Positions 57,230-64,000 of a stretch of DNA of 64,000 nt are shown here, piece after piece (within the stretch, counting starts at the first letter, position 1; every line of letters begins with the position of its first letter). The stretch is from NCBI RefSeq assembly GCF_902833045.1, contig NZ_CADFDU010000015.1, positions 62,001-126,000 of the forward strand. Direction: 5' to 3'. A program made the position numbers and the translations under genes. This DNA is from Burkholderia sp. BCC0322 (GTDB lineage Bacteria; Pseudomonadota; Gammaproteobacteria; Burkholderiales; Burkholderiaceae). A model generated the notes under the pieces. It did no database searches. It was not told where the DNA came from and saw only the letters and a list, made by a program, of their open reading frames with translations.

Positions 57230-60223
57230 TTACTGGCACGCTTCGCATTCGTCGAAGCCAGGATCGCCCGGACGCATCGTGCACACCGGACCATCTGCCT
57301 CGACCGGTGCGAGTGCCGGTGCCGCGTTGACCGCGCCCGACGACGCAGCGCCGCCTGCCGCACCGAAGCCGCCAGCCGCGCCTTGCGCGCCGCCGCTACC
57401 CGAACCGCCGCCCGTCGGCACTGCGTTCAGCGCGCCGTGTGCGACCGTCGACTTCTCGACGTGCGTCGCCGCCATCGTGCGGAGGTAGTAGGTCGTCTTC
57501 AGGCCGCGCAGCCATGCGAGCTTGTAGACCTCGTCGAGCTTCTTGCCCGACGCGCCGCCCATGTAGATGTTCAGCGACTGCGCCTGGTCGATCCACTTCT
57601 GGCGACGCGATGCCGCTTCGACCAGCCACGTCGGGTCGACTTCGAACGCGGTCGCGTAGATCGCGCGCAGGTCGGCCGGGATACGGTCGATGCGCGACAG
57701 CATGCCGTCGAAGTACTTCAGGTCGGCGACCATCACCTCGTCCCACAGGCCGCGCTCCTTCAGGTCGCGCACCAGGTACTCGTTCACCACCGTGAATTCG
57801 CCCGACAGGTTCGACTTCACGTACAGGTTCTGGAAGGTCGGCTCGATACAGGCCGACACCCCGATGATGTTCGAGATCGTCGCCGTCGGCGCGATCGCGA
57901 CGCAGTTCGAGTTGCGCATGCCGTGCGCGGCGATCCGCGCACGCAGCGACGTCCAGTCGAGCGATTCGGAGGTGTCGACCTCGACGTAGCCGCCGCGTGC
58001 TTCCGTCAGCAGCTTCAGCGTGTCCTGCGGGAGGATGCCGCGATCCCACAGCGAGCCGCGGTAGCTCGAGTAACGGCCACGCTCTTCGGCCAGCTCGGTC
58101 GACGCGTAGTACGCGTAGTAGCAGACCGCTTCCATCGAACGATCGGCGAACTCGACCGCCGCTTCCGACGCGTACGGCGTGCGCAGCAGGTGTAGGCAGT
58201 CCTGGAAGCCCATGATGCCCATGCCGACCGGGCGGTGCTTCAGGTTCGAGTTACGCGCCTTCGGCACCGCGTAATAGTTGATGTCGATCACGTTGTCGAG
58301 CATGCGCATCGCGACGCTGATCGTGCGCTTCAGCTTGTCGTGGTCGAGCGCGTAGCTGCCGTCGGCCTGCTTCACCAGGTGGGCGACGAGGTTCACCGAG
58401 CCGAGGTTGCACACCGCGATTTCGGTGTCGCTCGTGTTCAGCGTGATTTCCGTGCACAGGTTCGACGAGTGGACGACGCCGACGTGCTGCTGCGGCGAGC
58501 GCACGTTGCACGGATCCTTGAACGTGATCCACGGGTGGCCCGTCTCGAACAGCATGCCGAGCATCTTGCGCCAGAGTTGCTGCGCCGGGATCTTCTTGAA
58601 CAGCTTGATCTCGCCGCGCGCGACCTTCTCTTCGTAAGCCGTGTAAGCCTTCTCGAAATCGGCGCCGAACTTGTCGTGCAGGTCCGGGCAGGTCGACGGC
58701 GAGAACAGCGTCCAGTCGGCGCCTTCCATCACGCGCTTCATGAACAGGTCGGGAATCCAGTTCGCCGTGTTCATGTCGTGCGTACGGCGGCGATCGTCGC
58801 CCGTGTTCTTGCGCAGCTCCAGGAACTCCTCGATGTCGAGGTGCCACGATTCGAGGTACGCGCAGACCGCGCCCTTGCGCTTGCCGCCCTGGTTGACCGC
58901 GACAGCCGTGTCGTTGACGACCTTCAGGAACGGCACCACGCCTTGCGACTTGCCGTTCGTACCCTTGATATGCGAGCCGAGTGCACGCACGCGCGTCCAG
59001 TCGTTGCCCAGGCCGCCGGCGAACTTCGACAGCAGCGCGTTTTCCTTCAGCGCTTCATAGATGCCGTCGAGATCGTCCGCGACCGTCGTCAGGTAGCACG
59101 ACGACAGCTGCGAACGGTGCGTGCCCGAGTTGAACAGCGTCGGCGTCGAGCTCATGAAGTCGAAGCTGGACAGCACGTTGTAGAACTCGATCGCGCGCGT
59201 TTCGCGGTCGATCTCGTTCAGCGACAGGCCCATCGCGACGCGCATGAAGAATGCCTGCGGCATTTCGATGCGGGCGCCGTCGACGTGCAGGAAGTAGCGG
59301 TCGTACAGCGTCTGCAGGCCGAGGTAGCCGAACTGCAGGTCGCGGTTCGCGTCGAGCGCTTCGCCGAGGCGCTTCAGGTCGAACTGCAGCAGTTTGTCGT
59401 CGAGCAGGCCGGCATCGACGCCGCGCTTCAGGAACTGCGGGAAGTATTCCGCGTAACGGGTCGACATCTCGGCCTGCACGACTTCCTCGCCGAGGATCTC
59501 GCGGCGGATCGTGTGCAGCAGGATGCGGGACGTGACCTGGCTGTATGCCGGATCCTTTTCGATCATCGTGCGCGCAGCCAGGATCGCCGAGTCGTAGACC
59601 TGGCTCATCGGCACGCCGTCGTACAGGTTCTTCACCGTTTCCGCGACGATCGGGTCAGGGTTAACCGCAGCGCCGAGGCCGTCGCATGCCGACACGATCA
59701 GTGCACGCAGCGCGTTCAGGTCGAGCGGGCGCGTGACGCCGTTGTCGACGACGTTGATGCCGGTGCTCGCGTCGCCGCCGGCTGCCGCTGCTTCCTCGCC
59801 CGCATGCTGGCGCTCGAGGTGACGCTTCTCGCGATACAGCACGTACGCACGCGCAACGTTGTGCTCGCCGCCGCGCATCAGCGCGAGTTCGACCTGGTCC
59901 TGGATGTCTTCGATATGGAACGTACCGCCGTTCGGGCGGCTGCGCACGAGCGCGCGCACGACGTTCTGCGTCAGTTGCTCGACCTGCTCGCGCACGCGCG
60001 CCGATGCCGCGCCCTGCCCGCCATTGACGGCCAGGAAAGCCTTGGTCACCGCAATCGCGATCTTCGAAGGTTCGAACGAGACGACGCTGCCGTTGCGGCG
60101 GATCACCTTGTAATCGGCGAACGTGGCCTGCGGCGCGAGCGCCTTCGCGCCCTGTTCGGTCCCGCCGAGCGGACGGCTCGAGGCGCTCTCGTACTGGGAC
60201 GTCGCGTTGTCGGTGGTTTGCAT
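57230..60223 (-). CDS. nrdA: Class Ia ribonucleotide reductase, alpha subunit
   Basis: Catalytic subunit reducing ribonucleoside diphosphates. 997 aa from MQTTDNATSQYESASSRPLG, with AGGAGC upstream. The N-terminal ATP-cone is VIRRNGSVVSFEPSKIAIAVTKAFL. The catalytic region has STPTLFNSGTHRSQLSSCYL, NLCTEI and the ALYDCN-like blocks, and a glycyl/allosteric body typical of NrdA. The C-terminus DPGFDECEACQ holds the redox-active CxxC that is re-reduced by glutaredoxin or thioredoxin. It is first of nrdA-nrdB on the minus strand, with NrdR boxes upstream. It is longer than the E. coli enzyme (761 aa), as is usual for this subgroup. Confidence 0.96.
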   Translation of the reverse strand: MQTTDNATSQYESASSRPLGGTEQGAKALAPQATFADYKVIRRNGSVVSFEPSKIAIAVTKAFLAVNGGQGAASARVREQVEQLTQNVVRALVRSRPNGGTFHIEDIQDQVELALMRGGEHNVARAYVLYREKRHLERQHAGEEAAAAGGDASTGINVVDNGVTRPLDLNALRALIVSACDGLGAAVNPDPIVAETVKNLYDGVPMSQVYDSAILAARTMIEKDPAYSQVTSRILLHTIRREILGEEVVQAEMSTRYAEYFPQFLKRGVDAGLLDDKLLQFDLKRLGEALDANRDLQFGYLGLQTLYDRYFLHVDGARIEMPQAFFMRVAMGLSLNEIDRETRAIEFYNVLSSFDFMSSTPTLFNSGTHRSQLSSCYLTTVADDLDGIYEALKENALLSKFAGGLGNDWTRVRALGSHIKGTNGKSQGVVPFLKVVNDTAVAVNQGGKRKGAVCAYLESWHLDIEEFLELRKNTGDDRRRTHDMNTANWIPDLFMKRVMEGADWTLFSPSTCPDLHDKFGADFEKAYTAYEEKVARGEIKLFKKIPAQQLWRKMLGMLFETGHPWITFKDPCNVRSPQQHVGVVHSSNLCTEITLNTSDTEIAVCNLGSVNLVAHLVKQADGSYALDHDKLKRTISVAMRMLDNVIDINYYAVPKARNSNLKHRPVGMGIMGFQDCLHLLRTPYASEAAVEFADRSMEAVCYYAYYASTELAEERGRYSSYRGSLWDRGILPQDTLKLLTEARGGYVEVDTSESLDWTSLRARIAAHGMRNSNCVAIAPTATISNIIGVSACIEPTFQNLYVKSNLSGEFTVVNEYLVRDLKERGLWDEVMVADLKYFDGMLSRIDRIPADLRAIYATAFEVDPTWLVEAASRRQKWIDQAQSLNIYMGGASGKKLDEVYKLAWLRGLKTTYYLRTMAATHVEKSTVAHGALNAVPTGGGSGSGGAQGAAGGFGAAGGAASSGAVNAAPALAPVEADGPVCTMRPGDPGFDECEACQ

Positions 60224-60510
60224 GTGCAAAGCTCCTGGTGTTGGATGGTGCGGAGAGAACCGCGGATTAAAACGAACGCTGCGCAACGCGGTGCGCGAGC
60301 GGTAAGAGGCGAGCGATGCGCCGGGGAAGCCGGTTCGGTCGATGCGCGACAACCGATTCGGTCGTGTGCTTCGTCATGTATACCCTGCCCCGTCGAAGTT
60401 CGCTGCGCTGATCGCGCCGCCCGGACCGCCCGGCCTGACGCGCCGCCCTGAGAACCCTGTCCGCCGGCGTTGCCCGCCGGCCGGTGCCGCTCGGGTTTCC
60501 CCTGCGACAC

Positions 60511-60558
60511 ACACTATATCTAGTACAGAACCGCTCAACTGGCACCAAGTATAGTGGA
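60511..60558 (-). promoter_or_regulatory. nrdA promoter with two NrdR boxes
   Basis: Two NrdR-type 16-mers: ACACTATATCTAGTAC at 60511-60526 and TCCACTATACTTGGTG (minus strand) at 60543-60558, start-to-start 32 bases, the spacing expected for helical phasing. They overlap a minus-strand promoter with TTGGTG (60543-60548) and TACTAG (60520-60525) 17 bases apart. The nrdA leader would be nearly 290 nt. Apart from this, the 451-base ampD/nrdA spacer holds only a GGAGAA/TTCTCC hairpin near 60637-60656 close to the ampD end. Confidence 0.8.
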
Positions 60559-60674
60559 CATTCGGAGGACGTCCAAACGGATAATTTGCGATGGAGGTCT
60601 TGACATCGCCCACGCGCAGACACGACAAGGCATTGGTCGGAGAAAAAACTTTCTCCGGTCAAAAAACCCCGCGA

Positions 60675-61265
60675 TCAGTGCTGACGGAAAGGAAAGTATT
60701 CGGCGGAAAAACCGGCATCGCTCGCGAAGCGTTGCCAATCGAAATGCGGGCCCGGGTCGGTCTTGCGGCCCGGCGCGACGTCCGAGTGCCCCGCGAATGC
60801 GTCGACCGGGTAGCGTGCCGCGAGCGTGCGGCAGAGCACCGCGAGCATCGCATACTGCGCGTCGTCGAACGGCACGTCGTCCGCGCCTTCGAGCTCGATG
60901 CCGATCGAGAAGTCGTTGCAGCGCGGCCGGCCGAAGAACTCGGACGAGCCCGCGTGCCATGCGCGCTCGTCGCACGACACGAACTGCACGAGTTCGCCGT
61001 TACGGCGGATCAGGAAGTGCGCGGACACGCGTACGCCGCGCAGGTGGCTCTGGTAATAGGGGTGCGCATCGCAGTCGAGACGATTCAGGAACAGCGCCTC
61101 GATCGCATCGCCGCCGAATTCGCCGGGCGGCAGGCTGATGTTGTGGACGACCACGAGCGTCGGCACCGCGCCAGCGGGCCGCATCTCGAAGTTCGGCGAC
61201 GGCGCATGGCGCGCTTCGCGCACCCAGCCGTTCGCGTCGACCGACAGCAGCGGCGCGTCGCTCAT
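60675..61265 (-). CDS. ampD: 1,6-anhydro-N-acetylmuramyl-L-alanine amidase AmpD
   Basis: Cytoplasmic zinc amidase that removes peptide from 1,6-anhydroMurNAc in wall recycling and so influences AmpR-controlled beta-lactamase. 196 aa. The zinc His is in TLVVVHNISLPPGEFGG. The second His and Asp are in AGHSDVAPGRKTDPGPHFDW. GIELEGADD lies between them. The start codon overlaps the stop of the PP0621-like gene (ATGA). mpl elsewhere in the window completes part of the same recycling pathway. Confidence 0.95.
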   Translation of the reverse strand: MSDAPLLSVDANGWVREARHAPSPNFEMRPAGAVPTLVVVHNISLPPGEFGGDAIEALFLNRLDCDAHPYYQSHLRGVRVSAHFLIRRNGELVQFVSCDERAWHAGSSEFFGRPRCNDFSIGIELEGADDVPFDDAQYAMLAVLCRTLAARYPVDAFAGHSDVAPGRKTDPGPHFDWQRFASDAGFSAEYFPFRQH

Positions 61266-61573
61266 CGTGCGTCGCGACCGCTTGTCCGCGCGGCGTGGCG
61301 CTGCGCGTGCTCGGCGCTGCAGAAGTATTCACCGCCCGCGGCGACCGCATCGCCCTTCGGCGCATGCACGCCGCATTCGGCGCAGCGCACCATCGGCTCG
61401 GGCAGCGAGCGAGCGTCGCCGCTCGGGCGCGCGGCACCCGCGCCGCCGGGCGTACCGTCGTAGCCGGCACCGCGGCCGGTGCGCGCCTGCGCGTGCTCCT
61501 GGGCCTGGCGCAGCTTGCGCGCAATCCACGAACCCGCGAAAAAGAGAAGAATCAGGAGAAGAATCTGTCGCAT
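61262..61573 (-). CDS. PP0621-like small membrane protein with a Cys-rich motif
   Basis: 103 aa from MRQILLLILLFFAGSWIARKLRQ, a single N-terminal membrane helix. A Gly-rich linker leads to MVRCAECGVHAPKGDAVAAGGEYFCSAEHAQRHA, with three Cys and several His that may bind metal. The family is conserved in Pseudomonas and Burkholderia without known function. It overlaps ampD by four bases and begins 13 bases after the CcsA/YpjD-type gene, so the three are probably cotranscribed. Confidence 0.85.
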   Translation of the reverse strand: MRQILLLILLFFAGSWIARKLRQAQEHAQARTGRGAGYDGTPGGAGAARPSGDARSLPEPMVRCAECGVHAPKGDAVAAGGEYFCSAEHAQRHAARTSGRDAR

Positions 61574-61586
61574 CGGAAACCTGCGT

Positions 61587-62480
61587 TCAAACCACGGAAC
61601 GGTGTAGCAGCACCTCGAAAACGAACCGGCTGCCGACATACGCGAGCAGCAGCGCGGCGAACGACACGAGCACCCAGCGCGCGGCACCCCGGCCACGCCA
61701 GCCCGACGTCTTGCGGGCGACCAGCAGGCCGCCGAACATCAGCCACGACAGGATCGCGAATACCGTCTTGTGGTCGAGCCGCAACGCGCGCGCGTCGACC
61801 TGCTCGCTGAACAGGATGCCCGACGCGAGCGTCAGCGTGAGCAGCACGAAGCCGGCGCCGATCAGGCGGAACAGCAGCTTCTCGAGCGTGAGCAACGGCG
61901 GCAGCGTCTCGAGCCAGCTCGCGATCCAACCCGTCGAGCCGTCGCGCCCGCCGCGCCTCAGCGACTGCAGGCGCCGCTCGACCATCAGCATCAGGATCGC
62001 GTGCAGCGCCGCGATCGCGAACAGGCCATACGCGATGTTCGCGATCAGGAAATGCAGCTTGAACAGCGGTGCTGCGGCATAGGGAAGCACCCGCACGCCG
62101 CCGAACACGAGCGGCAGCAGCGACGCGCCGCACGCGAGCGGCAATACCAGCAGGCGCAGGCTGTCGAGCGGGAAGAAGAAGCTCTCGATCCAGTAGATGC
62201 CGGCGCCGAGCCAGAACATCGCGGACAGCGCGAACGCGAAGCCGAACACCATCGCGTCGTTCGGAAAGATCGTCATGTGGAGCAGCACGCCGTGCGCGAC
62301 GAGCGCGGCAAACAGCAGCGCGCGGCCGGCCCCGCTCATTCCGGACGCGGCGGACGCGGGAACCGGCACGGCCGGCACGCTCGCGACGAGCGGCGTCGCG
62401 CCCTGGCGGTGCGTGCGCCAGCCTGCGACGGCGAGGCCGCCGTACAGGAATGCGGTGAGGGCATACAGTACAATATCCAT
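61587..62480 (-). CDS. CcsA/YpjD-type cytochrome c assembly membrane protein
   Basis: 297 aa, about eight hydrophobic helices. It belongs to the CcmC/CcsA/YpjD superfamily: IFPNDAMVFGFAFALSAMFWLGAGIYWIESF, LHFLIANIAYGLFAIAALHAILMLMVERRL and a C-terminal LDHKTVFAILSWLMFGGLLV. Some members handle haem delivery; the YpjD subgroup function is not established. It is divergent from ffh, with 89 bases between the starts. This divergence is conserved in many proteobacteria. Confidence 0.88.
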   Translation of the reverse strand: MDIVLYALTAFLYGGLAVAGWRTHRQGATPLVASVPAVPVPASAASGMSGAGRALLFAALVAHGVLLHMTIFPNDAMVFGFAFALSAMFWLGAGIYWIESFFFPLDSLRLLVLPLACGASLLPLVFGGVRVLPYAAAPLFKLHFLIANIAYGLFAIAALHAILMLMVERRLQSLRRGGRDGSTGWIASWLETLPPLLTLEKLLFRLIGAGFVLLTLTLASGILFSEQVDARALRLDHKTVFAILSWLMFGGLLVARKTSGWRGRGAARWVLVSFAALLLAYVGSRFVFEVLLHRSVV

Positions 62481-62569
62481 GTTCGAAGTTTACACTAGGC
62501 CCCCTTCCCGCGACGGCTCCCTTTGTTCGGTTCCGCCGCGCCTTCGGGCCCCACTGTCCACCGCTCCCC

Positions 62570-63937
62570 ATGCTCGACAATCTCACTCAACGGATGGCGC
62601 GCGTCGTCAAGACGCTGCGCGGCGAGGCCCGGCTTACCGAGGCGAACACGCAGGAGATGCTCCGCGAGGTGCGTCTCGCACTGCTGGAGGCCGACGTTTC
62701 GCTGCCGGTCGTCCGCGAATTCATCGCCAAGGTCAAGGAAAAGGCGCTCGGCGAAGAAGTGATCAGCAGCCTGTCGCCGGGTCAGGCGCTGGTCGGCGTG
62801 GTCCAGAAGGAACTGACCGCCGTGATCGGCGGCGACTACGAAGGCAAGGCTGCCGAGCTGAACCTCGCGGTCACGCCGCCCGCCGTGATCCTGATGGCCG
62901 GCCTGCAGGGCGCAGGCAAGACCACGACCGCCGGCAAGCTCGCGAAGCTGCTGCGCGAGAAGTACAAGAAGAAAGTGCTGACCGTGTCGTGCGACGTGTA
63001 TCGCCCGGCCGCCATCATGCAGCTGAAAACGGTGAGCGAACAGGTCGGCGCCGACTTCTTCCCGTCCACGCCGGACCAGAAGCCCGTCGACATCGCGGTC
63101 GCGGCCGTCGACTGGGCGAAGCGCCACTACCATGACGTGCTGATCGTCGACACGGCCGGCCGCCTCGGCATCGACGAGGCGATGATGCAGGAAATCGCCG
63201 CGCTGCACGGCACGCTGAAGCCGGCCGAAACGCTGTTCGTCGTCGACGCGATGCTCGGCCAGGACGCGGTCAACACCGCGAAGGCGTTTAACGACACACT
63301 GCCGCTCACCGGCGTCGTGCTGACCAAGCTCGACGGCGATTCGCGCGGCGGCGCCGCGCTGTCGGTGCGTCACGTCACGGGCAAGCCGATCAAGTTCGTA
63401 GGCGTCGCCGAGAAGCTCGACGGCCTCGAGGTGTTCCACCCCGACCGGATGGCGAACCGGATCCTCGGGATGGGCGACATCCTCGCGCTCGTCGAGGAAG
63501 CGCAGCGCGGCGTCGACGTGCAGGCCGCACAGAAGCTCGCCGACAAGGTCAAGAAAGGCGGCGACTTCGACCTGAACGATTTCCGCGCGCAGATCTCGCA
63601 GATGAAGAACATGGGCGGCCTGTCGTCGTTGATGGACAAGCTGCCCGCGCAATTCCAGCAGGCGGCGGCCGGCGCTGACATGGGCCAGGCCGAAAAGCAG
63701 ATCCGCCGGATGGAAGGCATCATCAGCTCGATGACACCCGCCGAGCGCGCGAAACCCGAGATCATCAAGGCGACGCGCAAGCGCCGCATTGCAGCCGGCG
63801 CGGGCGTGCCGGTGCAGGAAGTCAACCGGATGCTGAACCAGTACGACCAGATGCGTACGATGATGAAGAAGCTGAAGGGCGGCAACATGCAGAAGATGAT
63901 GCGCGGCCTGAAGGGCATGATGCCCGGCATGCGCTGA
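62570..63937 (+). CDS. ffh: Signal recognition particle protein Ffh
   Basis: GTPase that, with 4.5S RNA, targets membrane proteins to FtsY and SecYEG. 455 aa. N domain from MLDNLTQRMARVVKTLRG. G domain with MAGLQGAGKTTTAGKLAK, VSCDVYRPAA, LIVDTAGRLGID and LTKLDGDSRGGAAL. The C-terminal Met-rich M domain (about 325-455) ends GNMQKMMRGLKGMMPGMR. It is complete, with 63 bases of the window remaining and no further gene visible. Confidence 0.98.
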   Translation: MLDNLTQRMARVVKTLRGEARLTEANTQEMLREVRLALLEADVSLPVVREFIAKVKEKALGEEVISSLSPGQALVGVVQKELTAVIGGDYEGKAAELNLAVTPPAVILMAGLQGAGKTTTAGKLAKLLREKYKKKVLTVSCDVYRPAAIMQLKTVSEQVGADFFPSTPDQKPVDIAVAAVDWAKRHYHDVLIVDTAGRLGIDEAMMQEIAALHGTLKPAETLFVVDAMLGQDAVNTAKAFNDTLPLTGVVLTKLDGDSRGGAALSVRHVTGKPIKFVGVAEKLDGLEVFHPDRMANRILGMGDILALVEEAQRGVDVQAAQKLADKVKKGGDFDLNDFRAQISQMKNMGGLSSLMDKLPAQFQQAAAGADMGQAEKQIRRMEGIISSMTPAERAKPEIIKATRKRRIAAGAGVPVQEVNRMLNQYDQMRTMMKKLKGGNMQKMMRGLKGMMPGMR

Positions 63938-64000
63938 TTCCGCCCATCGGCCGGCGCGCGGGTTTTTGCCGTAGCGCGCGCCGTCCGTTCTGCTTCATTC

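Noticed and set aside
58235-60451. 738-codon frame opposite nrdA
   Set aside because: Arg/Val/Glu-rich antisense frame with no motif; coding evidence on the other strand is decisive.

Overview
The window is high-GC DNA from a Burkholderia chromosome. Gene content and order point to the Burkholderia cepacia complex, probably the primary chromosome: fur-bamE-dapB-exbB-exbD-leuS, tlpA-aroQ-accB-accC-prmA-tpx, and nrdA/nrdB beside a lysine-alanine histone H1-like gene. The species call is inference from gene order and protein style. I see no rRNA, tRNA, CRISPR array, insertion sequence or prophage. Most of the window is core metabolism and envelope biology with several accessory catabolic islands.

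Layout: (1) 1-4.9 kb: the 5' part of leuS, exbD/exbB, dapB and bamE on the minus strand, with fur divergent. (2) 5.0-8.9 kb: an allantoate degradation unit on the minus strand (dctA-like carrier, allantoicase, ureidoglycolate lyase) with a divergent GntR/FCD regulator. A perfect ACTGGT-N3-ACCAGT palindrome sits just downstream of a good promoter for the unit. (3) 9-14.4 kb: a LysR/MFS divergent pair, then an idonate/gluconate dehydrogenase pair with a divergent LysR regulator. (4) 14.4-20 kb: gapA and tkt, then speE, a VOC protein and rsmE. (5) 20-22.5 kb: an exported unknown protein, a barnase-like secreted RNase with its barstar-like inhibitor, and a strong candidate small RNA. (6) 22.5-28.1 kb: maeB, thiL-pgpA-pncC and pyrF.

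(7) 28.1-37.5 kb is a nine-gene minus-strand D-galactose island: an IclR regulator, KDPGal kinase and aldolase (DeLey-Doudoroff route), a sugar ABC importer, two short-chain dehydrogenases and an aldose 1-epimerase. The promoter and a perfect operator-like dyad are visible upstream. No galactonolactonase or galactonate dehydratase is present here. (8) 37.5-40 kb: a degenerate EF-hand protein and a lipoprotein-type serine carboxypeptidase. (9) 40-46 kb: mtgA, aroE, an RNase II-type protein, an YqiA-like esterase and mpl, a recycling/envelope block on the minus strand. (10) 46-54.3 kb, plus strand: an NTase-like unknown, tlpA-like thioredoxin, aroQ, accB-accC, prmA, a zinc-ribbon membrane protein, tpx, a PfkB kinase and a glycine-zipper lipoprotein. 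(11) 54.5-60.6 kb: the H1-like protein, then nrdB and nrdA with two NrdR boxes. (12) 60.7-64 kb: ampD, a PP0621-like protein and a CcsA/YpjD-type membrane protein, divergent from ffh.

The least explained items are an apparent independent RNA gene at about 22.30-22.45 kb, a 437-base gene-free stretch at 55.2-55.65 kb with a plus-strand terminator and a palindrome, and a perfect 16-bp palindrome at 39982-39997. I found no clearly novel multi-gene system.
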